Origin: Istiophorus platypterus | Taxonomy: Eukaryota; Chordata; Actinopteri; Istiophoriformes; Istiophoridae | NCBI GenBank assembly: GCA_016859345.1 | Contig: CM029112.1 | Coordinates: forward strand, 9,621,089-9,685,088 | Direction of reading: 5' to 3' | DNA: 64,000 nt | Part shown: positions 11,340-24,000 of the stretch, one piece after another | How positions within the stretch are numbered: position 1 is the first letter of the stretch | How the letters are laid out: every line of letters starts with the position of its first letter | Notes under the pieces: model-generated | The model's database searches: none | Told to the model about the DNA's origin: nothing | The model's input: only the letters and a program-made list of their open reading frames with translations | Made by a program: the position numbers and the translations under genes

Positions 11340-14300
11340 ATGAATCTTACGAAGTCATTATAAGAGATTTAACAGTTCAACTTCCCAGTATGGCTCTTCT
11401 GTCATACAGAAGGAATATGCATTCGACACTTCTCTATATTCATATTATATGCTCATCCTGTATTGACATAATATTGACTGTTTCCAACACCTTATATATA
11501 GTGAAATTCAACTGGCAGCATGAAATTCCACCGAGGTACTTTGACCCCAAACATCACCTGCACATAAAAACACGGTTGGTGAAATCCTGATATTTCTCCT
11601 TTGCATCAGATTGATTGACAAGCGTGTATTGAAGAGAGTCGGACCGCTTGTTCCACAGTGACTGTGGAGCCCTACGGGCTGCTCTCTGATGAGGATGTAG
11701 ATGAGTAAAACTGAACATTGACAACCGGTGTAAAAAAAAAAAAAAAAAAAAGAAAAACAGAGCTGTCTGCAGAGCGTTGGTTTGTGCGTGTGCATGCTTG
11801 TGGATTTGAAAGTTCAAAGTTCTTGAAATCTTCCGTGTGTATACAAATAACGTATAATCATTAATTGCATCAGTTTGATATTCTGTAAAGGAATATCTTA
11901 CATTTTGAATTAGGTCATAAATAATTAAAAAACTTCACATAGTGATGGACTGCCAGAGCTGTCTCAAGTACTATTCATCTGTTTTCTGCTTCCAGAACAA
12001 TGGCCCTTACAATAAGCTCAGGCTTATCGCGGCTGAAGAAAAAAGCTGTCTGAACAAACAAGCTTTCCTTCTCCTGGGTCACACCCATGTGAAGGCAGAG
12101 ACTGCACCCTACTTAAGACTCATGTCACCACCTCACCAGCCCCAAGCTGCACCTGAATTTCTTACGGATGGATTTCTTGTGTATCCGGATGTTTGGATTA
12201 CAGAAAGGGATAACTACCTTTTTCCACATTTTTCAGAGACAAACAGGATTCCCTAACATCAGACCAGCCAAAGTGTTGCATTTTTCACATGTGGAGGATG
12301 AGACCAAAGTGTATAAACATCCTCATCCTGGCATACAAGCGGCACTTCAGACCACTTGTTAGACGGCTGCAAGATTGTTCTGCGCTTTGAGGCAAACAAA
12401 AACATAATTTGGTTGCACACAGTGAACAATCTCATATCTCTTTGTGAGATAAGGGCACCTGAGGACACAAGGTACTATTTGCTTCTTCTGAATTAGACCT
12501 TTTTTTTTATTATCCACGAGACTGCCTGTGTATGGAAATTTTAATGATTGAGTGAGCCATGTCAGAGGGTTGGAATAACAACACGGGGTATGATGGGCTG
12601 TGCCGTGTCCCCAGCTGTACTCATCTCTGCTCCTGTTTTCTCGTCCTCCCAGTCCCTCCGGACTCTGCGGTGCATTCATTCCAACTCAAATTCATATCCC
12701 TCTCAAATTCTGTAGGCATGCCATGTGGCCTAGTTTACTCCTTGAACTGACCTTATCCTCCTGAAAGTTTTGTTTGTCTATATTTATCATATCTGCAGTA
12801 AATCCTGTGAGTCCAAAACAATTTATATACTCCTCACTCTCCTCGAGTGCGAGATTGTCTAAGAGAGTGCTTCCTTTAAATATATTTTTCTGCTTATTTG
12901 CTTGAAATATCTAGAGAGTAGAGAATCGAAACTGTGAAGTCTTAATTTGATATCTGCTCTGATGTGAATATTGTGTAATATTGTATGTTATTGTTCACAG
13001 AGGTCACATTCATAAATATGATGTACTTTTTTGCTTAAGAGAAGACATAACATTCTGTTGTGAATGTATCTTATACAGTATTTGTCCTGTTTTGCTATCA
13101 CTAGATTGAGTCTTTTTTTTTTTTTTTCCCTGTACAGTGTGGACCTGTCAAACCATTGACACCATATCTTTAAATACCTCAACTCAGGGGGCTTGTCTTG
13201 AAAGATGTGTTCATTTAAAACCAGCAGAATGTGAGCAAACGGCATGGCAACGGTAATGGAAAGTCAGGGCGAGGCCCCAAATGACTGAGGATCTAACTCA
13301 AAAATGTGTAGTAAGAAGAACAAAATTTAAGATCTTGTGAGGACCCCCCCCACCCCCACCCCCCCACCTTTGCTGTCTTTTCATCTTCTTCCCTCTTTCT
13401 TATCTCTTTGTGGCTGAGTGCATTTCTCTCACCTCGCTCCCTGTCTGTGTTCTCCTCTCATGAATTGCATGGCTTTTACTGAATGTCTTCTGGTTAGGTG
13501 TGGAGAAAGGCATTGTGTGCTGCTGTCAGTCAACTAGATTACAGCTCCAGAGGATCCTTATTGCTCACCCTCCAAAAATAAGTAGATGGCTGCTAACTTT
13601 GCCGGCCAGATATACTGTATCTGAGGATGCCTGTTTTTCCCATTTTGGGAGGCTGTGGTACAAAAAACTCAACTAGAGAGACAGAAGTGAAAGACTAAAT
13701 CTGAATTGGATTCAACAGAGCTGCTATCAGGTAATCTTCGCACTCTTTGTAACTCTGTGGATGCAAAATATCTTCTGATCTAAAAGGCAAAGGATAATCA
13801 CACACGTTATTCAAACGTTCTGTCTTTTATTTGTTTTATTTGTTTTGCAGCTAGGCTCACATTGTAATTTTCCAAGTCAGTTCTCTTTTCACCTTGTCAA
13901 CACTCCCATGGGGCTGTCAGCTTGTTTAGATGTGGCCATGTGAGATATTCACTGTTTTCCCCCAAAGAGAAAGAGAGTAAGCCCTTCCATGTGTGAGAGA
14001 TGCTGCTTCATCATTAAGATGAAGGAAACACAATATTTACTCAATGGAAAGGGAAATCAACTGATGAACAGCTTACCGCTATTCATACATCCAAATAACA
14101 CCTTCTGTCCATCACAAAACCTCAGTCGAAACAACAGCATGAAGCCCCTTGAAGCACATCTCTCCTCTTTTAACTCCTACAATTGTTTTGACTTGCAATT
14201 TTCAGTATTAGAATTTCTCTGGAGCTTTACCTGGTACATTCTCCGTTTATTATAATAAGAAGTTTGTTGTGGCTTTAAAAGTAAAAACAAGGGCAACAGT

Positions 14301-15850
14301 GTGTTTCCAATCTAAGTTGTGAGAGACTGAAGGCCGTTGGTGCATGGTCGCTTTTTTTGCCCTCCTGCTGCGTGACAGCCCAGTGAAGATGGGCAGGGAG
14401 AGCAAGCGGGGCTGCGGTTTGGGGAGGTGGGGGGTATTAGGTTTTCTTCTTTTTTTTTTTTTTTTTTGTTTGGTTAAAAATTGAATTTTATTTTGTCCTT
14501 TCTTAGACCTCCATCTTATCCTTCAACCCAGTCCTCCCACTCAATTTCCATCTCACTGTGTGAAAATTGGAGTGATATAAAGATGTGAGCTAGAGATGGA
14601 GAGGACAGTCAGGGATGGTAAAAAGGAGGGCAAGGGAATGGCGAAAGATGCAGACGGCGAGATATAGGGGAGGGAGCGAGATGGAGGGTGGACAAGGTGG
14701 CAGCACACAGATTTCAGCGTTTCCAGTGAACAGTGGCAAATGTCTTCACCAGATTCTTGTGATAGCTTTTACTCATGTGGCAAAACAAACTATGTAACTA
14801 TCACACTTCAGTAAATTATTTACTGTATTACCTTTTTTTCTAGTAGCAAAATATAAACCATTGGGAAAAAATGCACAAGAAACCTGTATTTTATTTTTTA
14901 AAAAAGGGTTTACGAGAAGATGTTATAATCAGTTCAAAAAAGAATATAGCTTGAAAAATCACATATCTAACATTTCTTTGGCCATTTAGTAAATAAGGTT
15001 GAAATGAAACGTCAGCCCTCTCAAATCCCCTCTCAGGTGGATCGACAGAGACTCATACATAAATAGCGACAGAGATATTGCTCATCTCGAATGCATTACA
15101 CGTTGTGATTCGATAACAGGGCCGTCAAACAAAATCTCTGTTCTTCAGATGTATTCCAAATCCTTTTTTTGTAGAGCCTACGATAGAAAAGTATTTAACA
15201 GATTCACTGGCATGCATATAAAGAGGAGAAAATCATTAGCCGAAGGTAAAGAGAGAAATCAATGAATAGTAAAAGGCCCTAATAGTGTGGCGGGTTGGTT
15301 TGTATTCAGTTGGTTTGCATTTATAATGTATAGGTTGACAGCCCATTAGAAAGCGTTAAAAGGAAATAAGGTTCTGGCCTTCCTCCAAAGACATTAGCTG
15401 GTGGGGTCAACCTGAAGACAAACTGGTAATTGACCAATAGATTCAGGTAAATTGCAGGTAAATTGTTGGTCCCTGGGAATACAGGTGTACAATAGCAATG
15501 ACAGTGCTGCACCAGGCCCAGTAATCAGACACTCCTATCACTTCCAGCTCTATAAATGTCCTCCCTGTTGAAATGCAAACATCACAGATATAGAGTTATT
15601 ATAGCAGTTTCTGAGTTGTTGTGCATGACAGAGCCGGGAACCTAGAGAGATGTTGACAGTAAAATGCAGAGATGTGCTTTATAAATGATTTGTAAGAAAG
15701 CGAACTGGTTGGAACTTCTGCATGAATGAGGGGTCAGAGTTTGTTCAGATACACGGGAGTCCGCTGAATACTAACAAAACTTCAGGAGCAGACTGTCAGT
15801 CACACTAATGCACACTAACAGTTGTAAGGTCAATGTTTTTGTGGGTATAT
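11340..15850. other. Intergenic, no gene recognised
   Basis: Mostly AT-rich, with poly-A (11732-11751), poly-T (13113-13127, 14450-14467) and C-rich (13345-13368) runs. No supported gene. Confidence 0.5.
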
Positions 15851-15851
15851 T

Positions 15852-15893
15852 TGTGTGTGTGTGTGTGCATGGGTGTGTGTGGGTGTGTGTGTG
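15852..15893. repeat. Imperfect (GT)n microsatellite
   Basis: Alternating GT with CATGGG and GGG interruptions, seen directly. Confidence 0.9.
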
Positions 15894-16399
15894 CTTCAGC
15901 CTCTAGCCTGTTTAGTGTGAACTGATAACAAGGCTTCACTATAATGTTGTCAAGCTTTTTGAATGTTGTCTATCGACTGAGTTTCAGTGATCAGGTGCCC
16001 ATTATTCTGTTACACTCATGGTTTAGTGATATTGAAATAATAATGTTAAAAATGTTAGAATTAAAATGAGCATCCGTTGTACATCTGGAAAAACATGTCA
16101 ATGAATGAATTAGAGTCTACAAAACTGCAATACCTCTTTCACTTTAAACAACAAAATATTCTGTATTCATTGTGATTGTTGATCAAAGTTATTTAGACGC
16201 GGTAGATTGCATTGGTTTTAATTGAAAAACTTTCGCTTTCTTTCATTCCATGAAGGACAGTTAGTATGCTGAGCACATCCACAGCATGCACCAGTCATGT
16301 TTCAAAGACTAACTGAATTCCAGGCTTGGTGCCACAGGACTGATTAGGAACTTGATCTCACAATAACATGCAGCCTCGAATTTGATCAAGGCTAGAAAG
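15894..16399. other. Intergenic, nothing notable
   Basis: AT-rich spacer. No gene or repeat recognised. Confidence 0.5.
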
Positions 16400-16925
16400 C
16401 ACGGGCAGCAGCTAAACAATTACCATGGGGAAATCTGATCTGCTCGCAAGCAGCAGGGTCTGCACTCCTTGCCACCTGAAGCCTTACCCCTCTCTGACCT
16501 TCTGTAAACAGCCCCTCTGGTCAAGCATGGTGCAGCAGCCTGGTTGAATGGGAAAGAGGAGGAGGAAGTAGGGGATGCGGACGTAGGCCCCTCGCCCCGC
16601 AGGTATGACTTTCGACAGTGGAAGGGACCTGCTGCTCGGTTACAGTGATGAACGACTTTGCCTACCCTCTGATAATTGCTCACTCAGGGGCAGAGAGAGG
16701 TCCATTAATCAAAATGGGCCGAGGTACTGCAGGACTCCTCCACCTATGGCAGACTCCAGCAATGCCTCAACGGCCCTTGGGCAGCCCCGGAGGCATCGGC
16801 TTCAAAGGAATCTGTCTGGTCTGGACACTGTCATTCCACGATGACAGTCAGCCCCTCCGCCTGCCTGGCCTGCAATCTAACCTGCTGAACAGAGCAGACA
16901 TGGGGGGGGGGTGTCTCCATTAAGT
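16400..16925. other. GC-richer complex island inside the gene-poor region
   Basis: The sequence switches to higher GC and high complexity for about 500 bases, with long open frames on both strands (16420-16683 minus; 16605-16923 plus) that match no family I know. Open frames on both strands at once usually reflect few stop codons in GC-rich DNA. A conserved regulatory element or an unrecognised exon are both possible. Confidence 0.3.
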
Positions 16926-19139
16926 GACTGCCAAATGGAATAGCCTTTCAACTTAAACTTGAAGCAATCTGCACTATACACCTATGGGATTGTCACACAG
17001 ACTTTGTTGACATGTCCGAGAGGGAGAGACAGTGAGAGAGAGGAATAAATGAGAAAAAGACAGACGGCAGGAGGAAGAAGGAGAACAGTCTTCTTTCTTT
17101 CAATGACAAATTGAGGAAATACTGTGACAGTAAAGGCCTGCCATTGATTCTTGCAGTAACGCATCAGTTGGCGTGTCTGTGGGTGACGGCAACGCGTTTA
17201 TTTTTTTTGTAAACAAAGGAGCAGATGCAGCCGGATCACTTTGTCTCAAGAGTCAAATCCATTAGATGAAGCTAATGTAATATTGGTAAGGGATGATTCT
17301 GCTCCTTCAGTTAGATTGATGGGAAATCACAACCAAGGTCATGGTCTCATCTGTTTGGCAGCGTTTGCGGCTATTGTTGTTACTGTTTTTATTTAACTGT
17401 TTGTCAAAGGAGGAAACAAAATGCACAGATGCATAATGAAGCTTAGATGTCTATGTTTGTTTTCTGTTTTGCTTCAATCTACAATATACAGGCTTTGAAG
17501 GTATGGTTGGTGTTTTATAAATTTTCTCCTAATTTTGATTCTACTGTATTCGACTTCAATGCCAAATAAGTTATTCAAACTGATTTTCTTTCAGTGGGTT
17601 GATTAATATAGCATTTCTGCAATGCACATTGATGTCTCCTCTAACAGAAGAGCTGGAAAACAGCCCAATCAGTCAGTCTCTCTTATGATTTGACCATAAA
17701 TATCTCTATTCTTCATGTTTCATGTGCATTTATTATTATTATTCATTTCAGTACACTTCCTTTGGGAAGCATTTGCACTTCCGATTCTGAGGCTGTATAT
17801 TTATTCTTAATACTGAAGATAGTAGAGAGTAATAACAATTCAGGAAATATTTGTACTCAAGTACATTTAAATCTTATCAGTGGCGCTTGGATTTTTAGGA
17901 ATATATTTTTGCAGGATACAGAGACAATATAATCATAGCCTTCAGTCTAGACCTTGAATTTCTATCAACAATAAACCCATGATGCATCAGAAAAATGATT
18001 TAAAATTATATGCTGCCCAAACGGTGAGAAAATTGTTTCAATAATGTGGTCTTAGGGGATGTAACAAAAATAATAATAAGCTATCACTAGAAGGTCAAAA
18101 TTATAATTAATGTCATTAAGCTGAAGATGGTGAACATAGAAATGTCTTTTTTTTTTTTAGAACAACAAGTCCTCTGATTTCACTAAGAGTCACTTTGAGC
18201 CTGTTCATGGATACACTGAGGTCCATGAGGTCATACACACTATGGCTAACAGAATGAATTTTCAAATAATAATTTCTAAGCAAATAAATGAATAAATAAA
18301 ACATGTAGCAGGCATTCAGTATAACTGCACATTTATACGGACTGTCCTTACATAGCTGTTTTCAGCTATTATACCAGCATTTGACAATTTGCCTCATCAA
18401 TATCTAATATTAAAAGTGGCTATAAGTAATTTTCAAAAAATGAAATTGTATCAAATGACAAAGTGAAAATACTGTGACAAAGTGAAAAGGTTTGCTTGTA
18501 GTAAAGAACCCTCAGACAATCATCAACAGAATCTGCAGCTTCCCTAATCTTTATGCAGATTTAGAGAGCAGAGTAAATTCTGAGGGAAATCAATTCTGTT
18601 TCCCTGTTGACATGTGTTTCCCCTTACTTTGATTAAGCTTTAAACCACCCTTAACCTCCTAACCTGGTTCTTAGACTCATCCTAACCTTACCCTAACCCC
18701 ACCCAGATATGTCTGCCTGCTTCTGAAATTGAAATTGTCTTGAAATCTAATGTTTACAACTTAGCAACAAAAGTGATAGATTTCCCTCAGGGGGTGGTTG
18801 AGACCAAAAACAGATCTAAGAGAGAATGGATGTCAGACTCCCTCGCTCCCTAGGTGGTTAGAAACAGACTCCGAATGAATGATAGCTTTGCTCCCTAACT
18901 CCTGGATGTGTAAAAAAGCAACTGTTTGTTAACAAGTTCACGATATCAGCTTGAAAGGTGATGACATGTCAATGTCGTATTTGCAGCTTTTGTCTGCTGC
19001 CCCAGTTATTGCAGGTTTGACACAAGACCTAAAACGTATGTCGACATGACATAATGATATGATCTACTGTGAGCTGATAACTCCAGTTTTTCTGCTGTAA
19101 CGGGAGTGCATGCATTGTGAATACCTGGCGGGGTTGAAC
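16926..19139. other. Intergenic, no gene recognised
   Basis: AT-rich. Near 18655-18710 there is a CCTAACC-rich segment that looks like a degenerate telomere-like or dispersed repeat tract. No gene seen. Confidence 0.5.
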
Positions 19140-20050
19140 AGGAGCAGCAGAATTCAGACCCTCCATCAGGTGTGTGAGATCACTCCTTCACCTCATAGGA
19201 AGCCCCAACCAATCCCCGAGGCCGAATCTTAGCATTCAAGTCAGCGGGAGTCAGATCTTATTATCCTGCCCAGCTGAAGGTTGGCATACTGGTCCTGGAC
19301 CCCCCCCCCCCCCCCAACACACAGCCACCCACCCTCAATTTTGTGGAAGGCAATGTTTTTAGATGGGCCTGTAAGAGTCCACATCACACAGCTGGTTATT
19401 AAATGAAAATCAGTTCCTCCCATCTCGTCCTCACACACAATAAACTACCTCTATGCTTCCCAGCCAATCTGCAGGCACCCCGCCTATTTCACAGTCCTGT
19501 TTATGTGCCGTGTGTCACTCCTGTCCTGTTGCTGTGTATTCCACACATCTGCTGTAATGGGAGGCAGGAGAGGGAGCTTTGGCTTCAGGGTCTTACATTA
19601 AAGCCCACATTATTGTCCTTAAATTGAATAGCCTATAGTGGTTTATCTCTATATAAGCTCTGCCCAGCACATTAGAATGGACATCAGCACGGTGATTGAG
19701 ACCTAATGTCTAATGTCCACTGTGTTGAACACTGACATAAATATATGATGCTGATGTCCCACTGTTCCGGAGACGGATCCTCCTTACGTATTAAACACAA
19801 CTGTAACGATGGAAGATCCGTGCTCTCACTCGCACCACAGCTCATCTCTCAGACAGCTGCATGAATTAATAGCAGACCAGGGGGCTGAACGTGCCACCTC
19901 ACTCCTCACTCAGTGCGGGGACAGGTACCGTGGGGCTGCCCAGCACTCCCGGTTGTAACCGTCTCCCCCCGCTGGACGTCATCTCCACCAGGCATGTCCA
20001 TCGAGCCAGCTCAGTGCTTCGCAACCATTACATGAGACATAAGCTTCAGC
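19140..20050. other. Moderately GC-rich segment without a recognised gene
   Basis: Contains a run of 16 cytosines (19300-19315) and CpG-containing stretches around 19770-19990. Frames are short and unlike known proteins. Confidence 0.35.
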
Positions 20051-21013
20051 CCTCAAAAAAGAATTAAATCATTAACTTGTCAGCAATTTATTCGACTTTT
20101 GTTTCTTGGACGGGAAGATACGGGACGACCTTTTAACGCTGTGATCTTTTTTATTTTGATTTCGATTTTGCCGAAGACACAATGACAACTCCTTCCAGAA
20201 GTACACAGCTCTGTGTGACAGTCTGTTTGATGGTTTGCGGGACAGCAAGATAATTTAGTGATTGACCTTTCAGTTGTATGCCAGACATGCCATGTGCCTC
20301 CCTGTTAGACAGCATTACTTTGACCGCATGTACAGGCTGAACCTGAGAATTAGTCAAGAAGAGTGATGACGTGTTCAAGGTGAAAACTAACTCTTTTGTG
20401 TATACCCATCTATCTTCCCTCTCTCATTCACAGGATCGCGGCGCAGTGAAAACATGTTCCGTACTAACTGTGCCTGCCAAAAACCAGTCGTGTTATTTAA
20501 AACTAATGAAGACCCAGCTGGCTCAACTGTCCTCAAGCTGTAATAAAGTACTAAGTGAGAATTTCTGTTAGGCCTCCTCTGTGCTGTACAAGGGCAAATG
20601 TACTGCACAAACCCCTGATTATCCAGTTACAAAGGGAATCCATTAGACACCACTGAGCATTTACAGGTAGATTTTGCTATGTTGACAGTACAGAAATTGC
20701 CTTTTTTTGTTTGATTTCTTGAAAATTGGAATTGTCTTCCAAGACGGTATAAGCCTATCATCTCTCGGAATAGGTTGGCCTGTGTGGAAGTGAACTATAA
20801 CCATGGTAAATTATTAAAAAATGTATTAATGATGAGAAAAATGTCATGTATAAAAAAAAAAAACGAAAAAGAGAAATCTTCAGTATATAATAAAAGAGTG
20901 CGGAGAGTATCTGTGAATCAGTGAGGAATACAGAATGGTTATCATTACAAGCTCCTTTCATTTGCCAGTGGCCAAGGATCTGTTCTCTACAGCTGTGGGC
21001 ACAAGCACAATAC
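20051..21013. other. Intergenic, no gene recognised
   Basis: AT-rich spacer leading to a CA microsatellite. Confidence 0.5.
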
Positions 21014-21041
21014 AAACACACAGACACACACACACACACAG

Positions 21042-21073
<32 letters not shown>

Positions 21074-21090
21074 ACGCACACACACACACA
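21014..21090. repeat. (CA)n microsatellite with GACA interruptions
   Basis: CA dinucleotides with three CAGACA-type interruptions and one CACG, seen directly. Frames through it in both directions are repeat artefacts. Confidence 0.95.
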
Positions 21091-24000
21091 AAAGCACAAG
21101 CACACATAAACAAGAAAAATTGATTACCATCTCTTCCTGATTGCAGCCCCTCTGTCTTCTAAATCTAAATTGCAAGTCCAGACACAAAAGCAGCCCATGC
21201 AGCTGAAGCATGCTAAATCAATCTCCCCCACTCTCCGGCTTCTTTACAGCCAAATAAAAAGTACAACCTTTTGCAAGGAAGCAAAAAGCCCCAGAATGTG
21301 AGAGAAAGCATGTCATGTAGAACAACACTCTCTGAACCCCAATGACCTTGGGGTGGAAACCTCAGGTTTTTCATCGTTGAGGCTAATGGATTTAAGAGAC
21401 ACTTGTAAGGATGTCTTGATCAGACTTTGAGATGCTGCAGAGAGGTTTGAAATTACAGCTCTCGCCAAATGCTCTTTGTTTATTGTATGGTATTCCTTTC
21501 ATCTCCCAAAGTGTGGCTTCATATATCCCCTCCACATCCTGGAAACAATTGGACATTATTCCACCAGGAACCCTATCTGTCTAATTACCCGCTGACTTTA
21601 CACTCCATTGATTTGCATTCTTAGCTATTCAAATTATACAATACATTGCATTTTAAACACCAACAAAACTACTTAAAATTCAGTGATTAAACTCAATGAA
21701 GTATATCAGCAGTTTTGAGGGTAAATATCTACTATGGGATACTTTAGCTCCACGCCCCAAGCTTGTGGTATTGATTCACTACCACCACCACTCCCCCCCA
21801 TTCATTACATTTATCTGTCTCAGCCCTCATTCACCACCTTCGCTTTCGCGCTGCATTCTCTACACTGGGTGCCCGGTATAGTCTGTCAAATGCATTACCA
21901 CCCAGTCTTTAACATGTCCTTATCCGTCAGTCAGACAAGGCACTTAACATGAGAATGAATGTGAGACCTTGTCCTCAGCAGGGGCCATTATGTGTAATGG
22001 TTGTCAGCTGTTAGGAAAGCATTATGCATGTGTCACTGACATATTGTCATTTGTACCCTTGCCTGATATTAGTGTATACATGAACACTCTTAGTTCAGTG
22101 GTAGATACTGTAAAGCTTGCCAGCCCAATGGACCCTTTTGATTTTGCCCGTTCTTAAAAAATATATGTTTGTATCAAATAACTGAGGCTGCAGGTGTCAC
22201 TGAAAGAAAGAGCATATCATTATCTGTGATAGCCCCTCTCCAGGCAGCCTTGCATGAAGTTGGCTCAGTTCCTTCTCAGAAGAGGACTCATTGTCAGCAT
22301 CAGAAAGGACGTTGCTTCTACCAAGAATCCCACAGTACTTCCTCCCTTTGAGTGGCAATTCAATTTTTCTCTGTACTAGCAAAAACTATTCTGTTCGACA
22401 CACCTCAGAAAGCTGCACTGAGAATGTGTTCTCAGAAACCATTTAGGAGCCTTTGTAAATAAGATGACTGATAGCAGTTCCATATGTGAGTGGGCCCATC
22501 AGTAGAGAGTGAAGTCATTTTGGGTAACACTTCACAATATGGTCCACAGACTCCTGAGTAGTTGACTAATGAGAAGGAAACTATGTGTTATGAATTAAGA
22601 TGGATACATCTAAACACTACAACCCACTAGATATGCAGCATCCGGCTAAGAGGCACATCAGCTATGGAGCAGATAATTATTAAATTAGGCATATCAGGCT
22701 CATAAATAAAAAAATCATAGCTTAGAGCAGATAATCTCCCTCTATGAAATGTTATTTAGCATTGATAAGCAGCAGATGACCATCAGTTCATCAGCTTAAG
22801 GTTGCAGTGAATATGCCTGAGTGTAGCAGCAGCACAATCTCCAGAACAGAGGCTCAGCAGTTAAGATGTAATTATGATATGAAGTATAATACAGCAAACT
22901 GTCACATATTGCCTCGAATTTGCTCCCATGCTTAGCCAAATATGAAAGATGTGAAGAAAGGTTTGAAGGCAGTATTAGAAGGAAATACTTGTAAATGGGG
23001 AGTGAGCGAGAGGACTGACTTTCCTAAAGCTGATATGAATAAAACCCTCCACAAGTGACACCAGCCGGAAGGAATCACCCTCAAATGAGTGAATATCCAT
23101 ATTTCTATGCAATAACAATCAACAAGATAAGTAAATGCACATGTCAAACAACATCAGAGATAAAAAAAATAAACTCTGCAAGTACAATAAATTAATTCAC
23201 AATTAATACTTCAGGTAGATAATAGTAACTTAAGCACTGAATTCAGTACTGTACACAATAAATGGTAACAGAAATCAGCAGCCAACAGGATCCGAGGCTT
23301 CACCACAGGCAGATCTGCAGGAGAGAAATAAAACAGCCCAAAGCTTCCATCTGTCTATATCTTATAGCTTTTTGATATGCTAACACTGTGTCCACTTCAG
23401 GCTTAAAGTGTGTTAGACACCGGTAGCTTGTATGTCGACCACCCAGGCTACAACAAAAGGTAGTGTAGCACAGTCAAAAATCACTCCTGCACACAATCAT
23501 AATATACAGGTATGTTTGCTAATGTAAAGCTTCATGAGAAGCAGTTCATTTCAACAGTGTCAGCAAGTGTTTCCATTAGTGCTGGGGCAGAAAGACAGCC
23601 ACAGTAGAAGAATGAGAATAAGACTCAGAATCCACATTATTAGCCGAGTATGTTGACATATTTGAGCAATCTGGCTGCAGTTCTCAGACACTTTCAGTAC
23701 ATTTAGACACAGAGCAGAGGACAAATACAGACATACAGCTAAGATATCAAGCTCAGCAAATATAAGTAGTTACAGTAAAGCAGCAAAGCAGTTGGTAGGG
23801 TGCTGACAGGTACTTTCGATTTTAGAAAGCACAGTAATCCTTGACCTTTAAAACATTCAAAGATTGAATAAAAGAAAACACGGGGGCACCAATGGGGACA
23901 TTTTCCTCACTTCAAACCAAAAAAACTCTAAGCCTGCACTTTATCTTAATGCCTGACAATTACATCATCACAAAGGCCAGATAAACAAACCAAATATTAT

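Noticed and set aside
18655..18710. CCTAACC-rich tract as interstitial telomere repeat
   Set aside because: Too degenerate: only a few TAACC words and no regular TTAGGG array.
20758..21123. Open frames rich in Val/Cys or Thr/His around 21 kb
   Set aside because: They are readings of the CA/GT microsatellite, not protein.
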